Assembly: GCA_905147135.1 (NCBI GenBank)
Contig: LR990053.1
Span: 11,854,501 to 11,918,500, forward strand
Source: Blastobasis lacticolella
Taxonomy: Eukaryota > Arthropoda > Insecta > Lepidoptera > Blastobasidae
Length of the DNA stretch: 64,000 nt
Direction: 5' to 3'
Part shown: positions 32,626 through 43,513 of the stretch, piece after piece
Numbering within the stretch: the first letter of the stretch is position 1
Layout: each line of letters begins with the position of its first letter
Translations under genes and position numbers: made by a program
The notes under the pieces: generated by a model
Database searches by the model: none
Told to the model about the DNA's origin: nothing
The model's input: the letters and a program-made list of their open reading frames with translations, nothing else

Positions 32626-33177
32626 TATATTAAAAACTCACCGATGCCTGAGAATTTAAAATAAACATTGCAACTAGTATTATACAAGTAATCCAGACCA
32701 AAGATAACATTTCGAATGGAGGAATTTATTACAACCGCTCAATTTCATTGCATAATTATAATAACTGGTGCTGGTTAAAATTTACATGAAAATTATAAAT
32801 ATGCGCAGTATTACTACTGTTATAAATAATTATGTACTATTATGTATACTGTTTCTATTAAAGTAAACGATGAATGCTTAAAAATTAATTTAACGCTACC
32901 AAAGTTTACAAAAACATTTTCTGTCATTGTTGGTTTCGTGTCTAAAAAGATAATCGGAATTCTTATCGTATGATTTCGTCATTAATCTGTCTGTCTTAAG
33001 TTGTTTTTCCTAGGATCGTCTTAAAGAGGCCCTTCATACGAGGGCCCGAGGTCCGCCTTCCTACACATCTTGGTCCACTTCGCTCAGTCTTCTGCATCCA
33101 TGGTTGTGAAATTGTTGACATTCTCAACGACATCAAGATATCGCTTCTAAGGCTGGCCTCTCCTTCCCGTGCCTTTT

Positions 33178-33376
33178 TTTATAATGTAATAAAAATGCCA
33201 GGCATTTGACCGCCACCTAACCTGGTGGTAAGTGACGATGTGGCCGATGCAGGAGCATGCTTGTCTAGGAACAGCCTATTCACTCTTGCCTTAAAGGCGT
33301 CTGGTGGGGGAGACTTTTTCCCTACGTAATTTGCCGGTCTGCGCAAAACGTGGCTGTACCATCGAAGGCAGCACAC
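33178..33376 (-). mobile_element. LINE tail, second copy, unit B
   Basis: Counterpart of 14686-14895. The B frame keeps FKARVNRLFLDKHAP. Its acctaacctggtggtaagtg block (about 33211-33249) is 2263 bp from the corresponding block in C (35474), the distance lost in the hybrid formed further right. Confidence 0.65.
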
Positions 33377-33429
33377 TTGAAGTCTCCGATGTAACGGACG
33401 TCAACAAATCGACAGTTCCCCCATTTCAC

Positions 33430-33434
33430 AACAT
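33430..33434. other. Empty insertion site of the CR1-group LINE
   Basis: AACAT occurs once here, followed directly by gatttcattaac. It is the pre-insertion state of the site that is duplicated around 14950-20817. Confidence 0.9.
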
Positions 33435-33748
33435 GATTTCATTAACTTAATATAGCCGTTCGTTAAACCATGCCATTTATCTTTCTGTCAGTCATATATA
33501 GTATGATAGTCTTCTCGTACATGTGTTTACTTTCCGTTAAAGTAAATATATAATTTGGTTTCTCTCTGCCAGGCACATTCCATGTAAGGCCTACAAATGA
33601 GTTCAATTTAATATCAAATGCCTACTTCTTCTTATCGAGTCGATGGACTAAACTCTGACTTATACTTTATTCGCCCAGTATTCGGCGACGGATACAGCGT
33701 TTATACCTACTAAAATAATTTAATACTTAAACTCACGATAGAAAACAT

Positions 33749-34200
33749 TAAGACAGCCTACTTCGGTTATTTCCATTCCGTTTTTACTTACGGTGTTGAT
33801 TTGTGGGGACGGTGCGCTGACCGTGAGGGAATGTTTTGAGTTCAGAAACGCGCCGTACGTCTGGTAGCCAGAAAACCGATAGACCATCCAGCGCAGGACT
33901 TGTTTGGAACCCTAAAGATCCTCACCCTTCCAAGTGTTTTTATCTTCCAGATCGCTAACCTAGTCAAAATAAAACTTAACTGCATACCCTACAAACGGTC
34001 AACAGCATAATTTTAACACCCGGTATCGCCACCACTTTTTTGTTCCCTCAAGGCGGTTAACCAAAACAAATATTTCCCTGCATGTTATAGGTCCTGAGGT
34101 CTATAACTCCTTACCCTGTGACATAAAGGATGCCATCACGGACAAGGTATTCGCGAAGAAACTCAAACGTCTACTGATTGATATGGCACCATACTCAACT
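33749..34200 (+). pseudogene. Ancient LINE RT C-terminal remnant, unit B
   Basis: Same remnant as 21138-21575. This copy retains the end KKLKRLLIDMAPYSTT, showing that the A copy has a small deletion. Confidence 0.7.
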
Positions 34201-35192
34201 ACTGCGTTCTTTACGAACATAAAATCGTTGACCCAGTCATGAAACCTTGGTTTCGACTTTTTAACTTTATTTACTTTTTTAATTCAAATGCGTTTACATA
34301 TTTATATGTAATCGAGTGATTAAATTGTAGATACCTAAGTCGAATCGAATTAAATGTAATTAAACGAGACGATATATTACATTAAAATTAATTATAATAA
34401 TAGACAAATATTATACCAATATATTATCTAATTGATATTACATCAAATATTATTATTTATTAATAAATATATGAATATGAATAAATTAATATGAATAGTC
34501 ATTAAACCGCCACCCTAGGGTACATGACGATGCGACCGAAGATTGAGCATAAAAACAGCCTTGAAAGTGTAACGTTAGGAGAACACACAGCAACGTTTCC
34601 ATTAGCCGAACGCATTATTATGGTTGAAACAAAGCGGTTTATACGGAGTGCTTAAAGATCCATGACACGGGAATGCGTTATTGCATGCAGATAATTATTG
34701 GTTGACTATAAACTGTCGTCTTTTGGTTTTGTTTGGGCCAATTTCATTATTGCGCTATCTCTGATACAAATTTGTTTCCTACTCATACTGTGCTTTTACT
34801 TAATTAAAATTGTTTCAGTATTTGATACCATTTTATTTCCAAACAAGTTTACGGCCTTGCTTGTTGGTCAATTTTTCTCGTTGAGGTAGGCAATACATTC
34901 ATTGTTCCACGGTACTGAGAAACCTTTCAGACTACTATAAATAGCAAAAGTTCATGAAAACTGTAAAACTACTCATCGTAGGGTCAGGTGTTAACTGTGA
35001 CAGACAAATATTTTAAAATCTGGGGTCTTACCATTTCTATCACCTACAAAGAGATCATCATCGTCTTCAACCTGATCAAAAGAAATATAAGAAGTATAAG
35101 TAAGTAAGCAAAAGAGCGATTTATTTGATCATGTCCGTGTATTTTGTTGAATAAAATTGCATTACTAAATAGATTCCCCTGGTGGCATCAGT

Positions 35193-36357
35193 TCAGATAA
35201 ATTTCAGGTACATTGCAATTTCTAATATTAGCTCTTTAGTTTTGGTAATAAAGAAGATAATTTTAACATGATAGTTTCTTGGTGGTGTTTTGACCGGGAA
35301 ATCCTTAGGTGGCATTTCAACTTCTTTAAAACTGTATTGACTCTGAAATAAAATATCATAGGTAATTTGAAAGAGTTTCTGATGCAGTTTCAATTATGGA
35401 AAGTCAGTGAACATGGTAAAAAACTTCGAAGATTTAATACATTTTTTTTTATTTTACTATCCAGGCATTTGACCGCCACCTCACCTGGTGGTAAGTGACT
35501 ATGCGGCCGATGATGGAGTATGCCTGTCCAGGAACTGCTTATTCACTCTGGCCTTGAAGGCATCTAGATTATAATGATCAGGGAACATACTCGCGGGTAA
35601 TGCGTTCCATTCCTTGGCCGTACGCATTATAAAGGTTGAACTAAAGCGGCTCGTGCGGATAGCTGAAAGATCCACTACATAAGACGGAGCGCTCGCCCGG
35701 ATCGCGTCTCCTGATGGCGGAATGAGGTCGTGCAATTGCTTCGCGCACTCTCGGAATTGCAACCTGTAGAAGACCGACAAACGTGCAACCATACGCCGAT
35801 GCTCGAGGCTCTGCAGCTTAGCTTCAATCAACTGCGGATCACAAATTAACTTTTTTGCATGTTTTTCCACCAAATCCAAAGCAGCCAGTTGGTATTTGGC
35901 TCATCCATCCTAGAGGTGGCAGCAGTAGTCCATGCAAGATAATGCATAAACGATTAACTAAATTATTTTTAAAATTAAATATTTTTGAACAACTCACACA
36001 GCTCTATCTAGCCCCAAAGTAAGCATAGCTTGTTTTATGGGTACTAGACAACTGATAAACTACTAATATACTTTTAAATATATACATATTACATCCAGAC
36101 TCCTAACAAAAATTAAAATTAAACATTCAACCAGTTCAATATTATCGCCGTGGTTGCGTCTCTCCCTCACATTGTGTAGTCTTTCTACACTTGACGGAAA
36201 CTTTTCAACTTACCGCTGGTACCGGACAGTGCACTGGGACGTTGGAGTGTTTTTGTACCCAATTTCTCGACCACGCCATGGTAAACACGGTGCACAATTT
36301 TACATCAAATTTGACAAAGTATGTCGACAATTGCGTATTCTACCATGACACGGAAAC
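35193..36357 (-). pseudogene. DUF1091-like gene, copy C, decayed
   Basis: The last exon (35193-35342) is open but reads SQYS for GQYS and PPRNY for PPGNY. The middle exon (36214-36357) has TAG at its sixth codon (36340-36342), where A has a Ser codon, plus an Asp-to-Tyr change. The first visible exon is gone, lost in the replacement at 36431-36985. Splice sites around the two exons remain. It is clearly dead. Confidence 0.62.
35438..35940 (-). mobile_element. LINE tail in an intron, copy C
   Basis: Counterpart of 5000-5500. Here the tail reads tgcctgtccaggaactg instead of tgtctaggaactg in A and B. The same tgtccagg variant appears in every hybrid LINE of the 7.4-kb units, linking those to a C-like copy. 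Confidence 0.8.
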
Positions 36358-36430
36358 CTGTTAAAGAGCCAGAAAGAAATATGATACTGACTGTTTTTCG
36401 CAATAGATTTGAACAAGTAGTTAATACCCT

Positions 36431-36985
36431 AATAGTGCATTCTTGGTGGAATGCACTATTCCACCAAGAATTTTACAATGAACATGAATGAATTGAATAA
36501 GATTGCAATTAACTGAGCGCTCTGTCTCACTCGCACCAGTTGTTGCATATGAGACACTTTTAATGCGTCTGGCAGGATTATAGAACCCAAAAAACTGTCT
36601 GGCTACTGAGAAAACTCAGTTTAATAATTCGCTAAATAACATTTATAAAATTCAGCTTTCCTAATATAAGGTAAGTATAATTACAGAGAATTATAGTTTA
36701 GGGGTGTCCGGCGGAGGGTTGTAACTATACTATATGTCTGGCAATGAGCATCGTGAGTATTAATGCTGTTACGAATAAAATACAAAAAAATTGAGCTTAG
36801 TAACTTAAAAAATTGGAGATAAGATTTTAAACACCTTTGTTACCTGTTACCTGCCAAAGGAACCACGATCCAGGTTTCATGGGTGGGGATCATTCTTACC
36901 TGTGTTAGGGACATACATGGAAAAACTTTCATACTTACGGACAATAGGTCTGGCCCTCATGGGCTCTTAGACTACTAGTCTCTAT
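36431..36985. other. Unit-C-specific replacement with foldback at its left edge
   Basis: Similarity to A and B stops within gtgcattcttggtgga and resumes at about 36978 (tctctattgtaatattt), so about 2.1 kb is replaced by about 0.53 kb. At the left edge AATAGTGCATTC (36431-36442) pairs perfectly with 36449-36460, and ATTCTTGGTGGAA (36439-36451) with 36459-36471. The interior holds a gttacctgttacctgc doublet and no gene. Confidence 0.7.
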
Positions 36986-37486
36986 TGTAATATTTTTTAG
37001 CGAAAATGGTACGCGCATTTGTTTTCATGGCAGGCGAGGCGTTTCTTTATTTGTTATGACCTGCAATTGCTATTAGCGTTGCGTCGATATATTTTTTTTG
37101 TTACACAAGCGATAGGTAGTCCCGGAAAAAATAAAGAGTGCCGACAGGCGGACCTTGTCATTCATGGAGAAATTGAGTAACACGTGTTGGTCAAATTGCT
37201 GGTTTTCTCGCGCTTGTGATGATGTCATGTGCGGGTCTTCTGCTCCTACTCTGCGGAGTCAGATGCGGGCCTATGGAGCTAACCCCGTGCCCAGGCGTCT
37301 TCTCAGCTAGGCTGTGTCCTGGCCGGTCATAAAGTGGCACTGTATTGCGCCTTGCTGGCCTCATCGTGCGCTGAGATAGCATTCGTGCGCTGAGATAGTA
37401 CTGTAAAGAGGTTTTATTATCTGTTTGGCCTCATTTGGTGTGTTTGACTTAGTGCCAATAAAGCTTCATTTTGTTACAGATGGGGC

Positions 37487-38640
37487 TCAGTCCATCTGCC
37501 GCATGTGCGCTGGTGAAGGAAGCAGTGGGGGTGATACGTGGGCTTCTGGTGAGCTTCTTAGCAGCTCCCGGTGGTAGGGGCGACCCTCGGGAGGGCGGGC
37601 GTGGAGAGGAGCAAGGCCCTGCAGATATTCGTGTCGCCCGTTGTTGGCGCGGTCGATGGTGCAGCCCAGGTAGCGCACCGTAGGCTCCCAGCTCACGGCC
37701 TGTCCTCGGAAGCTCAGAGGTGGCGGCAGGTTGCGCTGGCTACCGGTGATGAGGGCCGCCGTCTTGCCCACGTTGGCCGACATATTCCACTTGTCCAGCC
37801 AGTCCGGCAACAGGTCCAGCAGTCGCTGCATTTTGGCCGCAGCGATGTCGGTACGGCGTGACGATACAAAGAAGGCGCTATCGTCCGCATACAGGGCCAG
37901 GAATACGTCGTCTTCCCATTCTTCGAGTCTGCCGGCGAGGGTGGGGATGTCGTTTGTATAGACTGCGTAGAGAAGCGGGGAGAGGCAGCTCCCCAGGGGC
38001 ACTCTGGCGAGAATGGGGCGGCACGAGAACTCCTTGTCCTCCACTGCGACATAGAACTGTCGTCCTGATAGAAAAGAGGCGATCACCCTGAGCAGCGACG
38101 GTGGCGTGGTGGTGTTTTTCCGCAGCTTCGACATGAGCCCCGTGTGCCACACTCGGTCGAAAGCCTCTCGATGTCGAGAAAGACTCCGACGGTGTAGCGG
38201 TCTCGGTTTCGCTCGAATTCCAGGTGGTGCAGGACACGGGTGATTTGGAGCGTGGTGCTGTGTTCGCTGCGGAAACCGAACTGCTCCTTACGCAGCTGGA
38301 TGTGCGGGTGCAGTCTCCGCAGCAGAAGGCTCTCGAACAGCTTCGCAATGTGGGGGAGCATTGTGATCGAGCGGTAGGACGACGGTTGGCGGCGGTCATT
38401 CCCCTGCTTCGGGAGGACTATTACCTTCCCCATCTTCCTCGTCGTCGGGTAGTACTTCCATATCGCCGTTGAACAGGCGCGACAGTGCCACAATGCACTT
38501 GCGGGGGAGCCTCTTCAGCGCCTCGGTTGTTACGCCGTCTGGCCCCGGCGACTTCCGCTTGGGCAGACGGCGGACTGCTCTTTCCACCTCCATCGGTGAC
38601 ATGAAGGCGTTGAGTGGTGGAGGTGAATTAAGTAACACGT
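37487..38640 (-). pseudogene. Jockey-clade LINE ORF2 remnant, unit C (longest RT core)
   Basis: A 222-codon frame (37487-38152) reads WHTGLMSKL, RVPLGSCLSPLLYAVYTNDI (the usual GVPQGS motif is altered), ALYADDSAFFV and LDLLPDWLDKWNMSANVGK, to VRYLGCTID. Then RANNGRHEYLQGLAPLHARP follows directly to the stop. The central RT part missing in A and B is therefore present, but the section between YLGCTID and the C-terminal block is deleted. A one-base loss near 38166 (LDIERLSTE instead of LDIEKAFDRVW) separates it from the 5' RT blocks. Confidence 0.87.
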
Positions 38641-38659
38641 GTTGGTCAAATGGCTGGTT

Positions 38660-40560
38660 TTCTCACGCTTCAGCATGCGGGGTTGAGGGGCGAAGGGAAG
38701 CAAGACGAGAACGACAGTTGGTCTAAGGTCCCGGGACTGGCTGGTTGTTCTTCGGCTAGGGGTCGTTCCTTGATACGAAGAGTGCGCGCGCGCAGGCATC
38801 GCGTGATATTGTGGAGAGGGTTGTCGAGTGGCTACAGTCGATGATCCGCGGTTTGTACGAGCATTTGCAGTAAGTCTGATATTGAATTATATATTTAAGG
38901 GTTATTATATTTTGGTAGGGCCATTACGTAGTTATACTAAAGAGCGCAAGATGAAGATAGGCATAGTTTTGTGTAGTAGATACAGAAAGCTGTTTAGTCA
39001 AATTAAACCGATCTCTAGTTATTCTCTTAAAGACACTGCATCCGATACATCCGTAAAATAAATTCTCAACTTCTAAATAAATAAAAACTAACTATCACTT
39101 AGAATACACATATGGGTGCAGTTCTGGTACCTAACGTGCTGCCGGGTGAATCCACAGCAAACATCACTACACAGGGAACTAAGGCCGGATCGGACGTGGA
39201 CCACGCTCTGTTGAATAGTGTCAGGAAACTGATTTGTGCTCCATGTACTTTTAGATGGTATATCACCGTGGGTTTGCCACCGGATCTTGGAATGTCTTTG
39301 CCTCGTGTCCGCTTAAAACTTTGTGCTTTTAATTCTTTAACGACATTTAATTCGCGGACATGGAAAATCGAGTTAGTTTGATTGGTGGGCTCAGCCATTA
39401 GCGTCCCGACACCAATATTACATCCCGCGTGCGCGTCAATAAAATTTAAATAATAGTCTCTCGATCGCTTGCAAGCAAAATTAGGCAGGAATATGTACGG
39501 CAATATGATCGTAATATGTGTGACGGTTTGAGCGAAGTAGACAATTATAATAGGTCACTGGTTCGTTTGAAGTCAAGGTTTCACTGGACGCATGAGCAGG
39601 ACATGTGGTTCATATGTTCGTGTTTGGCCTGGGTGAAGGGTGGCAGGGAGCCTAGGGTTTTCCTATCGATTAGGCTATTTCCGAGACCTATAGTGTCCAT
39701 ATTTCATAACTCATTAGGGTCAGGTCTGTGTTACGCGATTTCACAACCATAGGGTTAGGAGTGGCCACGAAGAAAGAAGATGTTAACGCTCGGATGCCGC
39801 GACGTGCGTCGATCGCCCGCCATTCAACGCCCGAGGACCAGATACGATGAAGATCAGTTCTAGAGCTATGTTGCATGTTTTTTAATTATATCTGCTTGTT
39901 TTATTTACTCATACAAATTTTAATTGTTACTTACTTTATGTGCGGTATGGATGTTTTATTTGACTGCAATCATTTGACGAACCTAATTTTGTATTTATAT
40001 AGTTGTGTTTATTTTCTTATGTTTTTAATTGTTATACGGATAATATAGACTTCACTCGTGCGCGGCTTTTAATATGTTTATCTTGTTTGCGGATTCGATC
40101 TCACGCTAGTCGTACGGTTTACTTTTCCGTTCGGTGATTCTATATTACGCATTTCCTTTAAATGAGTTTTCCATTAATTAAGCGATATACTATAAACTTA
40201 AAGATGTTATTTAGACACACGATTTTATCAAACACACAACGTAGGGGGTCCTTATAATGTATCTAAAGCTAGACGATCACGATGTACGGCCAATGTATTT
40301 TATATGTAAGTTACAAGTCTTATAGCTAGAGATATATTTGTCTTGTTTTATTATTTAGGGTCAGGGGAAAAGGTGTTACAGTGACCATGATGCATGCAAC
40401 TGCGTCAAAATATCTGGCTACTCCTCAACAAAGGTACGAGGTATGAAACCCAGAACATACCCTTAAAATGTTTGATAATAACCGCGATAGTTTAAAATAT
40501 TATGTTAGTCATAAATAACCTAAACGACAAAAAAAAAAAAGGATAACTCCCGACCAAATT
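38660..40560. other. Anonymous conserved unit segment, unit C / tandem unit 1
   Basis: C version of the 9.6-10.9 kb segment, with about 33 extra bases near 39410-39445 (caccaatattacatcccgcg) absent from A and B and retained in all short units. No gene is supported. Confidence 0.4.
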
Positions 40561-42098
40561 TTATTTTTGTAATTTACATTTACCTACTCAAATATTGTCT
40601 AAACTACTGAACCGGTTTCTATAAAACAAATCTAAAAAGCATCTTGATTAAACTGGGTTTAACACATAGAGAAAACCGCATCTAAATCAGTCCACCTCTT
40701 TGCTTTTTTTTTATACGACAGACAAACCAAGCGGGCCACTTGATGGAGACTGGACTCCGTCGTCTATGGGAATCAGCAACAGCCAGGGGCGCTGTATGCT
40801 TTGCCCGCCTCTGACGAGACTTGTTCGGGAGCTACGACGCCACAGATAGACAGATCCACAGACCCTACGTTAAACTTGTAACAGCTGTCTTTTTTCGTGG
40901 GGGCGTTAAAAAGAACAAAACATTGTTGAAAGCTTTGGAAAAAGTGTCGTACATCAAACTGGCGGCAAAATTCTTAAAATGTTCTCTCATCATATTGGTG
41001 ATAGGGCTTGAAGCCCTCCAGGCGTGGTATTTTTTAATCTTTCTATTCATATGCGAAATTGCTACCTATATATTTCACACTTGTGGTAATTTGTGACTCT
41101 TGTGAAAGAGAATAGCTAATTCGTGTACGAATCCAATTTGAATGCTCCAATACGGCCCCTGGCCTTCCAGTTGCCAATGGGCCCTTATGTGTTCCTGGCC
41201 CCAACAATTTGGTTTTTCATTGTTGTTTGCAAATTACAATAACGAGGTTATAATGTTAGTTCATCACATCGATGTTTGCACGTCCGTCATTAAAAAACAG
41301 ATTTATGAATAGGACAGTAGAGAGCCGATTGCAATGAGGAGTTTTCCAATAGGTATCTTAAGCATTCTAAACCACTCACTAGATGGTGGCCCGACAATTT
41401 TAGTAATTGATAATCGCTTAAAAAAGGTTCTTAGGAAAGAGGATATACACACTGGGTACGTTGTATTGGATAATATTGTATTTATCAATAGTTTTTAACT
41501 ATTTTAGAAGTTGTAATAAAATGGAACATAGTGCCTATTTATAAAAATATGTCTTTGAACATTTCGTTGAACCTTTAAAAGTTATGTTTATAATAATAAA
41601 CATTTTATTTTAAGGTTTAGTATTAGATTACCAGAATTGTAGGAGCGCCATCTATTGATGCTTTTTGAAACCAACTGACAATACCTACTGAAAAACTCCT
41701 CATTATAATGATAAAGGCGATGAAGTTTAAAATTTCCTAACTGACAGAAAAAGTCGGATTTCCGCCAAACAAATTTACTAAGAATCCGATTTTAATAAAA
41801 CAAAGCACCAAACAAACAAACCATCTCGTTTAAACTGGCTTTCATATAGAGAAAACGGCATCCAAATCGGACCATCCGTTCGGGATCTACGCCACTGACA
41901 GATACACAAAGCCACATACACGCGTCTAACTTATAACACTCCTCTTTTTCTTTTTTCGTTGGGGCTTGATAAAATGACACTGATCTTATTTAGAAAAGTT
42001 TCAGAACTTAACTACCTTAGAAGTAAGTGTTTTAAACTTTACCTTCATTAAGAATCATATAAAAAAAAATATTTTGTTGCTAGATAATCGACAATAAT

Positions 42099-42311
42099 TG
42101 ATCCGTTTAAACTGACTTGTCTTATTTGGTAATGTAAATTATTTATTCAAATGGATAATTTTCAGCAGTATTCGTTGAAATTCACATTCTATGTGTTTTT
42201 TATATAATTCTCGACATCTATACGCAATATACGTAGCGTGATTGATACGGCAAGTCGTGATTTTGGGCATTGTTTGTTCCCCAAATAAGACAAGTAAATT
42301 AAAACGGATCA
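42099..42311. mobile_element. MITE-like element, copy C
   Basis: Left arm unchanged; the right arm has several substitutions (agtaaattaaaacgg). The same changes are in units 2 and 3, so they predate the amplification. Confidence 0.78.
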
Positions 42312-42867
42312 TATATTAAAAACTCACCGATGCCTGAGAATTTAAAATAAACATTGCAACTAATATTATACAAGTAATCCAGACCAAAGATAACATTTCG
42401 AATGGAGGAATTTATTACAACCGCTCAATTTCATTGCATAATTATAATAACTAGTGCTGGTTAAAATTTACATTTTACAAAATTATAAATATGCGCAGTA
42501 TTACTACTGTTATAAATAATTATGTACTATTATGTATATTGTTTCTATTAAAGTAAACGATGAATGCTTAAAAATTAATTTTACGCTACCAAAGTTTACA
42601 AAACCATTTTTAGTCATTGTTGGTTTCGTGTCTAAAAAGAAAAAATCGGAATTATTTTCGTATGATTTCGTCATTAATCTGTCTGTCTTAAGTTCTTTTT
42701 CCTAGGATCGCCTTAAAGAGGCCCTTCATACGAGGGCCCGAGGTCCGCCTTCCTACACATCTTGGTCCACTTCGCTCAGTCTTCTGCATCCATGGTTGTG
42801 AAATTGTTGACATTCCCAACGACATCAAGGTATCGCTTCTAAGGCTGGCCTCTCCTTCCCGTGCCTT

Positions 42868-43365
42868 TTTTAATAATGTAATAAAAAAATGACAGACATT
42901 TGACCGCCACCTAACCTGGTGGTAAGTGACGATGTGGCCGATGATAGAGTATGCCTGTCCAGGAACTGCTTATTCACTCTGGCCTTGAAGGCATCTAGAT
43001 TATAATGATCAGGGAACATACTCGCGGGTAATGCGTTCCATTCCTTGGCCGTACGCATTATAAAGGTTGAACTAAAGCGGCTCGTGCGGATAGCTGAAAG
43101 ATCCACTACATAAGAAGGAGCGATCGCCCGGATCGCGTCTCCTGATGGCGGAATGAGGTCGTGCAATTGCTTCGCGCACTCTCGGAATTGCTACCTGTAG
43201 AAGACCGACAAACGTGCAACCATACGCCGATGCTCGAGGCTCTGCAGCTTAGCTTCAATCAACTGCGGATCACAAATTAACTTTTTTGCATGTTTTTCCA
43301 CCAAATCCAAAGCAGCCAGTTGGTATTTGGCTCATCCATCCTAGAGGTGGCAGCAGTAGTCCATG
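42868..43365 (-). mobile_element. Hybrid LINE tail formed by recombination
   Basis: The left part (oligo-T, acctaacctggtggtaagtgacgatgtggcc) matches the 14686/33178-type tail. From gccgatga on it matches the 5000/35438-type tail, including the C-type tgtccagg variant. The switch lies in the identical stretch at about 42915-42950. Its RT remnant also carries a TAG (ttgctacctg for ttgcaacctg on + at about 43185), truncating the frame. Both features recur in units 2 and 3. Confidence 0.85.
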
Positions 43366-43513
43366 CAAGATAATGCATAAACGATTAACTAAATTATTTT
43401 TAAAATTAAATATGCTTGAACAACTCACACAGCTCTATCTAGCCCCAAAGTAAGCATAGCTTGTGTTATGGGTACTAGACAACTGATAAACTACTTATAT
43501 ACTTTTAAATATA

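Larger units (their letters stand above)
21586..34212. repeat. Ancestral long unit, copy B (12.63 kb)
   Basis: Second direct copy. It has all landmarks of A but none of A's LINE, Harbinger-like or 0.49-kb insertions. It adds a piggyBac-like element (25366-26334) and about 0.65 kb at 27.06-27.71 kb. It lacks about 165 bp near 30790 that A and C have. Corrected length is about 11.1 kb, as for A. Confidence 0.9.
34213..42930. repeat. Ancestral long unit, copy C, to the hybrid LINE
   Basis: Third direct copy. Compared with A and B it replaces the part matching about 5990-8080 of A with 0.53 kb of unique sequence, keeps a different part of Jockey, and ends in a LINE tail that fuses into the next unit. 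From 38386 on it is also the first of the 7.4-kb units. Confidence 0.85.
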
